Part shown: in pieces, positions 24,919 to 36,059 of the stretch | Numbering within the stretch: position 1 is the stretch's first letter | How the letters are laid out: the number at the start of each line of letters is the position of its first letter | NCBI GenBank assembly: GCA_028023455.1 | Contig: JAQFVV010006200.1 | Location: 2,613,738 to 2,677,737, forward strand | Length of the DNA: 64,000 nt | Source of the DNA: Epiperipatus broadwayi | Taxonomy: Eukaryota; Onychophora; Udeonychophora; Euonychophora; Peripatidae | Reading direction: 5' to 3' | Program-made: the position numbers and the translations under genes | Notes under the pieces: model-generated | Databases searched by the model: none | What the model saw: only the letters and a program-made list of their open reading frames with translations | What the model was told of the DNA's origin: nothing

Positions 24919-25783
24919 ATGGTTGTTTAGACTTTGGCAATTTGTTCTAATAACATATTCAGACGTGATTGTTCAGCGAAGTATTTATGCTATTAAGGTT
25001 ACACATTTGATCAGCCGTAAAAGTCATTTACATGCGATTAAAATTATTAATATTTACATTTAATTTTACTTCTTTCAATTAAAATGCCCCTTTTGCAATT
25101 GACGTTAAAATGAAAAATGTAAAATATATGCATGCTGCGGTGTATTTTTAAATAAATAAATAAATGGGAGAAATCTACAAGAGAAAGTAAATGAAATATT
25201 TGGATAAAATATATATATATTTAAATATTTCTTTTTGAAATGTAGTAAACAATAAAATTATGTTTATGAAAATTAATTTTGTTCCATGCGATGGAATTGA
25301 TTTGCATTTGCGACCTCTATAGAGTAAAAATAGAAAAATGTCAAAAAAATAAATGTCATTTAAATTAAACGTAATCACTTCAAAATTAGCATTTTAAAAA
25401 ACTTTTGTTTGGCTCTTCAATCTTTTAATAATTGAATTAATATTATTGCTGATTATTTTCTTCATCTTTTATTTTTAACTTTCTCAAGCTGTGTAATCAA
25501 TTGTTTTATTTAATTTTGATAACTGTGCATTGCACCTGTCCTTTAATTCTAACGTAAACAATCTAAAAATTCAGAACTAAAAATAATTAAAAGTGTCTTG
25601 ACATTTTTTGTAATTTTTGCCTACAGAATTTATTATTATATAGAAAATGTAATTTTTTTTTAAAAAAAAAAAGATCAAACTTCTAAAAGATAAAATGTCT
25701 TATTATGAACTTAATTTTCATTAGATATCATTATTGCAAGCATTCCCTGAAAAATATTTAGAACACTTGTCATTGAACATAAT

Positions 25784-25795
25784 GGGGGGGGGGGG
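25784..25795 (+). repeat. Poly(G) run, 12 bases
   Basis: The longest of five isolated G/C homopolymers in the window. No element boundary is evident beside it. Confidence 0.95.
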
Positions 25796-26154
25796 TACAT
25801 CTTCTATTGAAAGACTACTCTTTTATGAAGTAGTTTCAAAACTGAACAAACTAGAATGAAGTATATTAATTAAGTTACTGATGACTTATCACCAATGATT
25901 AAATGTTAATTCCGTAACGTGCCTTTGAAAAAAGAATTTAATATATACTTATATGCAAGATATAAGCATTCAAAATATATCCTTTTCAGAACTGTATTTG
26001 CATTATATATGTGTGTATAGTCCAATTCTAATATTCTCATGGATAAATGATGATTTCATAGTATTACTTTCGGGAGATTCCGAGTAGTAAATTATATAAT
26101 AAAGAATTATATAAATTAATACACAGTACAGGCTTACACACACCTGCACATATG

Positions 26155-26348
26155 TAATGTAATATAAGGGATTCGAACTCAGCACTTCACACAACGCTCA
26201 ACTCTCCATGCCATCTCATATTGCTGACCCACCTAATCATACACATGTTGAAAAGATAAATGTGTATGAACAGGTGGATCAGCAATATGAGATGGCATGG
26301 AGAGTTGAGGGTTGTGTGAAAGCTGAGTTCGAATCCCTTATAATAAAG
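26155..26348. repeat. Foldback element with tRNA-like ends (no ribozyme core)
   Basis: An about 190-bp palindrome. Left arm GGGATTCGAACTCAGC through CTCCATGCCATCTCATATTG is mirrored by CAATATGAGATGGCATGGAG through GCTGAGTTCGAATCCC. Read outward, each arm has an A-box-like GATGGCATGG and a B-box-like GAGTTCGAATCCC, spaced as in a tRNA promoter. The centre holds an ACACATGTTGAAAA loop. A second copy is at 45,460-45,642, and both share an upstream AAATTAATACACWRTACAGGCTTA flank. It corresponds to the outer part of the ribozyme-bearing foldbacks. Confidence 0.8.
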
Positions 26349-26349
26349 A

Positions 26350-26990
26350 AGTTATAAATGTATTAAATAACCTCAATATTATCACATATTCTTTTAAATT
26401 CATATAAATATATATATAATAAAAGACTAATGACCCCCAAGATGCATTTTGTGCTGAACCAGCACTCATTAGTTGGTTTAGGTCACTATCCCTCATTTAC
26501 ATAAAAAATATCTATATTAAATAATTACATTTTGAATTACAAGTGTCAAATTAACTCAACTCACATCTTTGACACCATCCACTTTAGATAAATATAATAA
26601 TGACTATTATTAATAACTAACTAAACTAGAGATTGTATTAAACTGATAAGTGCTGGTTCAGCACAAATCTTTGGGTTCATTTGTCATTTATTGTACCTTT
26701 ATTTATATGAATTTAAAAGAATATATGGTAATATTGAAGTTATTTAATATATTCATAAAGATATTACATGTGGGAAAAATAAAAGTGAATAACTCCATGT
26801 GTTTGTTGTATTTAAATCTAAAAATCAAATATATTAATCTTTAATTGAGTTTAAAGTTTATATGTGTGCTAGAGACAATCTCTAGTTTAGTAAATGATTA
26901 ATAATAGTCGTTCCTAATCTAAAGTGGATGGTGTCAAAGATATGGGTTGGGTTGAGTTAATTTGACGCTTGTAATTCAAAATGTAATAAA
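26350..26990. repeat. Permuted inverted repeat with two decayed hammerhead motifs
   Basis: Two blocks each occur twice in opposite orientation. Block X is 26,350-26,480 (minus) and 26,641-26,772 (plus). Block Y is 26,521-26,640 (minus) and 26,876-26,988 (plus). The plus-strand order is X', Y', X, Y, where a simple hairpin would give X', Y', Y, X, so one half is circularly permuted. Each X contains a hammerhead-like segment with stem GTGCTG/CAGCAC. The minus copy has CTAATGA and CAAAA, and the plus copy has CTGATAA and CAAAT, so both have lost conserved core residues. Confidence 0.75.
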
Positions 26991-28579
26991 AAAGTTAATC
27001 AGAGAAATTATATCAAGAAAACTGCAAGTACATTACCAATAAAGTCCCTAACTTGCTAGTTGTGATATAAGTTTATTATTGTAAAATCACATTTTTATTA
27101 TAAGACTTACTGAAAAAATATTTTATAATGAACTTGGACATGATTTTCATAAAACTGGAAGATTCCATCTCAATTAAAAAGTTCAAAAGCATTCTAAAAA
27201 GTGCAAAATTGATGTCTTTCCATTGGAAATATATAGTAGAAGATCTTTCAGAAACAAGTTTGCTGTTGGACTGATATGTTTTATATGTAGATACAGTGAT
27301 TTTGCCTGAATTGGCTTGAAATAGTAATCACAAAATCCATCTCTAATCTGTTTTACTATCTTTGTTTTTGTCTTTTTTATCTCTTGGAATTGGAATGACC
27401 ATACTTTTTTGTGAGTGGTCACTGCTGATCGTGCTGATATGACCATATAGATCACTGTCAATATTTCAACTAGAGATTAACTTTCCTCACAAACTGAATT
27501 AAATGATCACTTGGAAACAATTTATATATATATATAATCAATCCTTTGAGAGAAATATTGACAATTAGTTATACATTAGATGCATTTTCTTATATATGTG
27601 TTAGTTTTATAATTAAAATAATTATTATTATTCCATTCACTTCCTCTTCATTTTCTTTTGATTGTTTTTAGTTATTTAAACTAGTATAGAATAACATCTA
27701 TGATTATAGAATTGTGTGTGTGTACAATCACATTTCCATCCTCAAATTAAATGGATAGCACTTCTTTTTTTCTTCTTCATTTTCTCTAACTTTTTTTTTT
27801 TTCTCTTTCTCACTATGTTACCATCATATCTTTTTAATTGCTCAAATATCCAAACAGCATATTGTTGTAAACATTTTATGATTCATTCTGAAGACATTGA
27901 CAAGTTAGTTGAAGAGTACAGAACATGAATTTATTACGTGTGTGTGCGTGTGTGTGAAAATCTACCAAATATTAAAGCGCTTCAAACAAATGAATAATGA
28001 TAGCATAAAATGGCAAGTGACCCTCAAAGTGTATTCATGAAAAAAAAAAGAGATGAATTTAAAAATAATACGCGTGATTGGAATTTAAAGTCGTAAATAT
28101 ATTGGCCTTGAGCTAAGTTTAAAATCTATTTCTGGGCTAATAATAATATAACAATTTATTGCCAAAAATAAATAATTGTTAGTGACATTGATATATGTAT
28201 CTAAATAATGACAAATCATCCTTAAGATTGGAGATTTGTAGATTAAGTCATAACAATATATAAATTAAAACAACACTTTTAATCAATGCATTTTCCTATA
28301 CTATTAGATTTCAACTTAAAAACATAAAATGAATCAATTTACATTTGCTTTTCTAGTTCTTATAAGCATATCCTATCTGAAAGTAGAAAGCAATCATAAA
28401 TTACTTCCATAAAATACGGTGAAATTTTTATGAATAAATTGGTGTAATACTCATCATATTATTGCCAAGAATTGATGACATCAAATATGCCTAATAATCG
28501 CTTTGTGTGTGTGTATATATATATATATAATTTGTTTATATTGAATGTACTCTAAATTCATTTCTTATACATGTAAATA

Positions 28580-28970
28580 GAGGGATTTCGACTTAGGATT
28601 TTACAGTTTATATTCATCCTCCACTCTATTTCAAGCAACTGATACACATGATCTCATACCTGTGAAAAAGATATATGACCATGCAGAACCAGCAGGGCAT
28701 TGCCATCATTAATTTTTCAATGAAATGGATGGTTAAATAGTTGGAAGGATAACAAAATTGAAGCCTGTTCATTAAAGTTTAAGGAATTGCTATCAATATA
28801 AACTGAGCACTGATTATATACATGTGTGGGAGATTATGATCTGCCCCAATTGATGAGTATATATTGGGAATCATATACCTTTTTTTATATGTATATAGTC
28901 ATGTGCATCGATCAGTTGCTTGAGTAGAATGGAGGATAAATATGGACTGAAAAATCCTAAGTCCCTTTAC
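28580..28970. repeat. Foldback element with deleted hammerhead
   Basis: The left arm (from 28,580, GGGATTTCGACTTAGGATT) and right arm (ending 28,970, AATCCTAAGTCCC) are inverted copies of the tRNA-like outer end and adjoining segment. At about 28,838-28,872 the right half retains CCCCAATTGATGAG joined directly to TATATATTGGGAATCAT. Helix II and GAAA have been deleted while the helix I strands remain. Flanking (TA)n and CA repeats lie at 28,507-28,530 and 28,973-28,997. Confidence 0.7.
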
Positions 28971-29009
28971 TTACACACACACACATATATATATATAATA
29001 AGATTGCTA

Positions 29010-29149
29010 ACAGCTCTAAACAAGCTTTTCTGACAAAGGCTGGAAGAAAAGCATTTAAAATCTTTATCTAAAATTATCCCTACCCCAAAACCTTTTCGAG
29101 CTGATGGCCTTCTTCCAACCTTTATCGAAAAAGCTTGTTTAGAGCTACT
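29010..29149. repeat. Inverted repeat, about 38-bp arms
   Basis: ACAGCTCTAAACAAGCTTTT...GGCTGGAAGAA (29,010-29,048) is mirrored by TTCTTCCAACC...AAAAGCTTGTTTAGAGCT (29,110-29,147). The 61-nt centre contains CCCCAAAACCTTTTCGAGC. No ORF. It could be paired fragments of a longer retroelement end. Confidence 0.7.
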
Positions 29150-30350
29150 AACACGCTCATTATATTATATTTGTAGTATAAGCTTAATAAGTTAAATCAC
29201 ATGATGACTTGGATTTTCTTAAAATATATATATATAATATCAAATATATAAGAAATAATGAAGACTTAGAAGAAAGTCTGCACATTTTAAAATTAAAAAA
29301 AAAATTTTAATCTATACTGTATAGGAATGCACATTATTGAGAATAATTGATTCATTGTAGAGTATCTTCATGAACAGCATTTGAAATAACAGTATAGCAA
29401 TTTTCTGTTAACACTTAGCTCAAAAATAGAATAGCTTATTTGTGAGAAGTTGGTTCAATGGTAGAGCATTGTTGCACTTGAAAACAAATGATTCAGTGGT
29501 GGAATAATTTGATGAACAATCGAATAAGTGATCTAGTTAACTTTTTGATAAACAAATAAATCAGTGATAAACCTACATGCCATTGAGCAATTAACTGAGT
29601 AATTAAAAAAATCAGGCTAATGGAGAGTGGTAATAAAATTACTTAATGGCAAGCAGTTGGAAAATAAATTGCTAATGAGAAATTAAATAGGTCTGGTAAT
29701 TTGCTGGCAGCTATTGAATCAAAAATAACATGTTAATAAACAGCTTGCCTTATAGAAGAATAAATCATTATAATAAGTTGGTTAAGTAGAAGAATAATTT
29801 ATTGATGAGCAATTAATCTAAGTAATAGACTAACTTTTACTGATGAACAATTGTTTCAATCCTAGAATAGTTTCTTGGTAAGTAAATATGCTCACTCATA
29901 GAGTGACTTGTTTGTGAGCAGTTGAAACTAAGAACATGATGGCACGATCAGCTGAAGATCAGTTAGATCACTGAATGGGAAGGTAAAAGAGTTGATATTG
30001 AAATTTTGTGCCATAATATATTAAGCAAAACAGCTACAGTTTAGTATGATCTTCTGAAGTAAAGAAATTTTACAGCTATGGTAACTACCTAATAATACAC
30101 AGCAACCCTGGCACTACTGACAATGATTTTAAACAATTTGCACTGGCAAGGATTAAGACTATTAAACTGGAAAAGGGATAATAATTTAAATGACCATCTA
30201 TAGAAGTTAGAGACCATTTTTATATAATATTTGTATATTCACTGTTAGAAAGATATGGCAAAATATAAGATTATCACTCTCCAAGAATGAAAAGCAGAAT
30301 TTCATGACAAAACCATATGCCTATGTCACATCACAGATATATTTGATAAC

Positions 30351-30424
30351 TTTAATTTCATGACTTATCAATTTAATGATTTTGCCCTTTAATTTCATGA
30401 CTTGTCAATTTAATGATTTTGTCC
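30351..30424 (+). repeat. 37-bp tandem duplication
   Basis: TTTAATTTCATGACTTATC and the following ATTTAATGATTTTG are repeated once with period 37 (copies begin 30,351 and 30,388) and two substitutions. Confidence 0.85.
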
Positions 30425-30687
30425 TTAATAATATACTTACAAACTTTTCAATAAATCCAAATCAAGATTCATATATATCGTATATACAAATTAATACTTC
30501 TGTGTTAATAATGATTTTATTATATATGAAAATTTTCTATCATTTACTTATGCATACATCATTTAACAGATAATAAAATGCCAACAGAAAGCTCCATTGT
30601 TATTCAGTCATGAATATAATGGAATGCTTTCAATTCTTTTTTTAATAGAAATTTTCTTCAAAATACATTTTTCACCAATCCAAATCT

Positions 30688-30829
30688 GGTAATAACTTGG
30701 CAAAGAAGAACATCTGTAAAATTGATCCAAACATATCGTGCAAACTTGATGGTGATCCAAGATTATGGTAATAACTTGGCAAAAAAGAATATTTGTAAAA
30801 TTGACCCAAACATGTTATGTAAACTTCCC
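30688..30829 (+). repeat. 79-bp tandem duplication next to candidate exon
   Basis: GGTAATAACTTGGCAAAGAA starts at 30,688 and, with minor changes, at 30,767. The second copy runs up to, and slightly into, the end of the candidate WD40 exon on the opposite strand. The first copy ends in a related but different sequence. Confidence 0.8.
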
Positions 30830-30931
30830 AATGATTAGTCGAGATTCATTATCACCTCCAACAATTTTCTTTCCATCAGAAGAAACAGTGAGACTTTGTA
30901 CTATAGAATCCAATTTGATTTCACTAAACAG
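30825..30931 (-). CDS. Candidate exon encoding one WD40 repeat
   Basis: On the minus strand a splice-acceptor-like TTTTGCATTTCAG ends at 30,932 and opens an uninterrupted frame reading LFSEIKLDSIVQSLTVSSDG followed by KKIVGGDNESRLIIG. This fits a WD40 blade: 'V.sl..S.DGk.ivgG..d..l.IW', with G (GGG) where W (TGG) is usual. A possible donor AA|GTTTAC lies at 30,824-30,823, giving a 107-nt exon. Otherwise the frame reaches TAA eleven bases on and could be terminal. WD40 repeats are protein-interaction blades. The rest of the gene is not visible here. It could also be a decayed exon or retrocopy fragment, since the key Trp is changed and the donor is not strong. Confidence 0.45.
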
Positions 30932-31539
30932 CTGAAATGCAAAATAAAAATCATTAATGTCATGAAATCAACACAAATGCAAAATTATAATTAAAAATAA
31001 ATGTGTTAATTATAATTTTTTTATATATTAGATGCAAACAATAAAAATAATGGTTCGAATGATATAAAAATAGATAATTTACCAACAAATTGCTAGTTAA
31101 TTATTGCTGTCTTTTGAACTTCATTGTTAAGGTGAAATGTTATAAAGTATTAAAAAGAAAAGCTGCGCTGTAAAGGAATAAACATTATAGCACCATACCC
31201 ATGAGATCATCACTGCAAGCATGATTAATAAATTGAATCTACATATCAATGCCAAGGTGGTTCTCAAACTATTTTTTGACTATTGGTTTTACTTTAATAT
31301 TTATAAAATAAATGCACCAATTCACAATAAAATCACTAGCTAACATTAAATTACAAAATCCATTATCAATGGTTTCCCTGCCATGAGATTTTCCCAAACA
31401 AATATGTATTCTACAGTTTCATATGAATTGGAAATATGGGAAGATAGGATAATATACATTTGTTTTGTGTTGAGGCACTTTGCACTTAAGAAAGACATCT
31501 GCCTTGGCAAAAAACCATTGATACTTACCATAATTTAAT

Positions 31540-34100
31540 TTTAGCTAGTGATTTAACATTTAATTCCTGTACTTGGTTTAATATATTAAATAGTTAGTCT
31601 TTGGCATCAGCTATTTTATGTCCACTTATTATAATGGTACAGAGAATTAGGTGAACTTGGGATGATGGAAAATCATCATAATCACAAGTTACTACATATT
31701 TTAAATATTAAATATAAAGGGAATAATAATGAATATAATGAATATGAGGACCCTGAGAGATCACCAGCATTACACAAAAGCAATAATCATTCATCATCAT
31801 GAATAATCAACAATAAAAATAAATCAACAGTCAATCTTTGTAATTGGATTTGAAATGGGTCTACTATAGACCAGATTAATTATTTAGCTCTTTCCAGCTT
31901 TGGGGCAGATTATTTAAACAATGATTTGGATGCATCCATAAGAATATAACAAAAAAAAATTCTGAATACTAAAACATCCTGACCATCATCAAGGCTCTGG
32001 CAGTAGCATTAATATACTAGTCAACTATAAGCTTAATTTCTAAATAAATAATTAAAATTGAATGTAGTGCATAGACTTTAAAGGATATCCCCTTTGCTCT
32101 AGCCTGGATCATCATCAACTGGATGTCCATAAACACTAAATATAAACACCTTTTAAATAACAGACGATTATGCATGAATCCAGCTCAGACAGCAAAACCT
32201 CTATAACTGTTACTGTGATCAATAGATATAATACAAACATATAATATTCTAAAACTATTTAGAATTTAGTAAATTCACTGGAATAACTTTAACAACAAAA
32301 TATCAATTTATTAATAACAATTAAAATGAAATTAAGGTCTGCTGAATACAGCTATATATATAAATTAAGCCTTTTGATTTTAATTAATACAATAAGAAAT
32401 CCACGATTATATTGTAATTTACAAATATGTTTCAATAGGTTTACATAAAACACATATATAAACATACAGATATGCAGTATAATAATTTATAACATATTTG
32501 AAATTGTCATACACCTATAAATGAAATGCATTTTTATAATACATAATTAATGACTGATTTAGCATATATATATATGGACACATGGAAATGTGTGTACACA
32601 CTGGCATTTATAAAAAAAACCTAATAAAACATTATATTTTCTCAATACACAATTAATTCAATATCAAAAAACAAAATGTACATATATATAAGCACTCACA
32701 TGTACTGTATGATAATTTAAAATTTAATATGTTCAAATTATCATAGATTTATTTAAAAAATCATTTAAAAATACATAAATGCACTTGTATGGTGCATGCA
32801 TATATAAAAAATAGATGATATAAATCAAAGTTGTTAATTATTTTTAACAGTAACAAAAAAGCTATTTTTTTTAAAAAAGTAATATTACTCCTTTGACAGT
32901 CATTAATAAAAGTTTTCTTTTTAATAGGTCATTCCTAATTAATTGTAAATGCCTTAAAAATACTCCAGAAATTTTTTTTTATTCCTGAATCTAGAAAGAT
33001 TTTTGGAGTTTACTTTGTTTTTCATTTCAAAATAAAATCATCATTTTCAATAAAGAAAGTTTCATTTAAAATTCAGGTCCTTGTGACCTCATTTTCAGTA
33101 ATTTAAAAAAAGATCTTCAGAGTTTTCCTTTTTTTTCTTTAACAATATTGGGAACAAATAATCTTCTAGACACAAATGTTATTTATTACTTTTTCCTTGT
33201 TTTATTTTTAATTGACAAAAATCATTCATTTTTAAACTTTGATAATTAGAAACTTTAAATGTCATTTTCAATAAATTATTTAAAATACTATCATTCTCAA
33301 TATACACATAATGCTATTCACCAGATTCACTTTATGTATATGATGCACTACCTTTATCTGTGCTTTTCTGTATATAGATAAAACAGCATATGTAAAAACT
33401 ATTTCAGCAAGATCATGGACTCTCTGGGTAAGCTTGTCCCTTCTAAAACATCAAAATGGCTTATTGTCATCTTTGGGACATGTATAATTGAGTAACTGTT
33501 AACCTGAAGTGAGCTCCCTTCAGTCTCTATGCCATCTAAGACACAACACCACATAAAAGCTGGGTTTTGTTCCATGTGAAACCAAACTACAATTGTAAAC
33601 TAGTAACAGCAACTGGATTTACACTGTCTTAGCTTTAGTTGTAGTTCTCTATAATCTGTAAAACATTAAATAACTCCCCCTAATCTTTTTTCCAACCTTT
33701 TTATAGTCAGGGTGGAATAAAAAACACTAATTAAAAGCCAGTTTTCATTATCTTGATTGAAAAAAGTTAATGACTCTTTTCAATTTGCATTAATGTTTTC
33801 AAAAACGACTTTGTATGATCAAAATATGTTATATAAGCTTTAATTAAAAAAATAATCTACTCAAAATAGATAGTGAAATTTTATAATTACCAGTATGTCT
33901 ATTTTAACCTAAAATATGCTTGCTTTAATTTCAAAACTAGAATTAATAAAATATTAATCAGACCTTTTTAAATGTTTAATTTAAATAAAAAAATTTAAAT
34001 TCAAAATTATTTAATCCTTAACTGTTATTCCAGTGTAATATAGAAAAATCTTAAAAAAATTCATTAGTGTATGTTGTTGTATGCCATGAGACCCAACTGT
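31540..34100. other. No gene recognised
   Basis: AT-rich sequence between the candidate exon and the hammerhead cluster. No convincing exon, repeat or RNA gene. Confidence 0.45.
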
Positions 34101-34104
34101 CTCA

Positions 34105-34350
34105 TTATATATTAGAATAGATTTGAACTCAGACTTTCAAGCTCTACTCTCTATAGCTATCTACTCCACCTTACACAACTGATACACATGACTACATACA
34201 TGTGAAAATGATAAATGATCTCCAATATACATATTTCATGCTGAACTGGCACTCATCAGTTGGTCCAGATCATTAGTGCTCAGTTTATATTAAGATAGAA
34301 AATCATCAAACTTTAATGAACAGGCTTCAATTTTCTCCACCCTCCAACTT
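34105..34350 (-). mobile_element. Ribozyme-bearing tRNA-like element, single arm
   Basis: The minus strand runs from about 34,350 to 34,105: a segment shared with the 34.6-34.9 kb copy (GAACAGGCTTCAATTTTCTC on plus), then the hammerhead (34,273-34,215), then TTTTCACATGTATGTAGTC, and a tRNA-like outer end with an A-box-like GGTGGAGTAGATAGC region and B-box-like GAGTTCAAATC. It is not a complete palindrome: the opposite arm is missing or replaced by unrelated DNA from about 34,350 on. Confidence 0.7.
34215..34273 (-). ncRNA. Type I hammerhead ribozyme, apparently intact core
   Basis: Read on the minus strand. Helix I is an outer ATGATC/GATCAT, an asymmetric internal loop and an inner CCAA/TTGG. 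The core strand is CTGATGA. Helix II is GTGC/GCAT (closing G-U pair) with a 7-nt loop CAGTTCA. Next comes GAA, then helix III ATA/TAT with a 2-nt loop, ending in U16.1 and cleavage residue A17, followed by helix I. All canonical core positions (C3 U4 G5 A6, G8 A9, G12 A13 A14, A15.1-U16.1, H17) are present. The helix III is very short, as is known for hammerheads of Penelope-like elements and other retroelements, which can act as dimers. The fold was done by hand. Confidence 0.75.
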
Positions 34351-34564
34351 TTCAGCCATTCATATCAATGAAATTCTGGTGATGGAATGCTCGAAGTCCC
34401 TGCTGATGCCAATATTAATTGTCATACTTATGTTAAAATTTAAGTCACTGTGACTCCTCACATATAGAGCCTTAATATGTCCATTTTAAGTACATAAAAG
34501 AGGAATGGGCAGAATAGAAGCTGAATACGTATATTGTCTATACTGAACTTAATGTAATATTAAA

Positions 34565-34945
34565 AGGGATTTGAAATTAGACTTTCAAACTCTCTACAGC
34601 TATCCAATCCATCTTATACAACCGATACACATGACCACATATATGTGAAAAAGATAAATTATTTCCAATATGATATGGATAGCTAGAAAGTTGTAGGGTG
34701 GAGAAGATTGAAGCCTATCCATTAAAGTTTGAAGATTTGCTATCTTACTATTAACTGAGCACTGATTATAGGTATGTGTGGGAGATGATGATCTGGACCA
34801 ACTGATGAGTGCTGGTTTATCCCAAAATATGTATACTGGAAATCATTTATCTTTTTCACATTACATGGTCATGTGTATCAGTTGTATAATATGGAGTGGA
34901 TAGTTGTAGGGAGCTTGAAAGTCTGAGTTCAAATCCCTTATAAAA
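34565..34945. repeat. Foldback with tRNA-like ends and mutated hammerhead
   Basis: The outer ends are inverted copies: AGGGATTTGAAATTAGACTT at left and AAAGTCTGAGTTCAAATCCC at right, each followed inward by the GATACACATGACCACAT segment. The right half carries the hammerhead region (about 34,786-34,846). CTGATGAG is intact, but helix II is broken (GCTGG/TATCCC) and GAAA reads CAAAA, so activity is unlikely. Its unique centre contains the TTGAAGCCTATCCATTAAAG block also found at 28.76 kb and, inverted, at 34.32 kb. Confidence 0.75.
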
Positions 34946-35805
34946 TCACATTAAGTTCAGTACAGACAATATATTAATATTAAATATTATATATAGATTT
35001 GAATTTATAATATATAAAAATATCTGTTTGAATTTTCATATGATAAATATCACTGTCAGATGTTAATACATAGTAATTAATGAAAATAGCTAATTGTAGA
35101 TGTTTTCTGACTGACCTAATGGATGCTAACAACTACACACCCACTTCCAAAACTGACTGTAAATTTTATATCTCAGATTCAACTCATATCACTACTATAT
35201 CATCATGAGCAGTAAGACATTTTATTCTTCTGAAACCATTTTATACACACTTGGAATAAATAAATCCAATTATAATTTGATGATGAGATTTGATGATATA
35301 CAATTCTGTATATCACTTGGTTCTGCAAACAGATGATACATTTGTGATGCAATGAATAAGAAAGAAAATTTTGTTCATACTCATAGATCATCTTCATATT
35401 CTTATAATTAAGACTAAAATTATATAATCAAATAATCCTAAATATTGAGGTAATTTTGACAATGCCTTGACTGAAATTTTAAGTGAGTGACTTTACATTT
35501 TATCTACTCTTATAATTTAAAAATTATGTTTTTGAGATTTGGATTTTCTGATTATGAAGATAATGATAATGAAGACAAAAACATAAATTAAGAATAAAAT
35601 AAAGATTTTATTAATAATATAACAAATATAAATGTTTGATGCTTTAATATAATCACACCAAATTATTATAATATTTCAATACTTAAATTAAACTCATCAA
35701 AGAAAATATACTTATCATTTATGAATAAATAAAGTGCTCTCATGTATTTGTAATTTGACTATCTAAATACATTAGCATAAAAACATTTCATACAGGAATA
35801 TAACA

Positions 35806-36003
35806 TTATTAAAACAGGCAAAACACCCCATACAGTAGTGCCACTAAGTGCAAGCCAGAATAATCAATTGATGCCAGAAGGCTTGTGCATAAAATATTTA
35901 TTTAGTGATAGGAATTTTATGCATGAGCCTTCTGGCATCCATTGATTATTCTGGTTTGTACTGAGTGGCACTAATGTATGGAGTGTTTTGCCTGTTTTAA
36001 TAA
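35806..36003. mobile_element. 198-bp near-perfect hairpin MITE
   Basis: Arms of about 90 bp (35,806-35,895 and 35,914-36,003) are reverse complements with few mismatches. The outer sequence is TTATTAAAACAGGC and the inner CTTCTGGCAT. The loop is about 18 nt. No ORF of substance: the 62-codon minus-strand frame is a by-product of the palindrome. High arm identity suggests a recent insertion or ongoing gene conversion. Confidence 0.8.
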
Positions 36004-36059
36004 CAGCTATGAGCAAGCATAAGAAATGGTGATCATGTGTCAAATATAACAACTATGTT

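Noticed and set aside
29450-29515. GTTGGTTCAATGGTAGAGC as a tRNA gene
   Set aside because: A-box-like only; no B-box or acceptor pairing.
31346-31531. 61-codon minus-strand frame close to the WD40 exon
   Set aside because: No WD40 pattern and no clear splice sites, so it was not joined to the exon.
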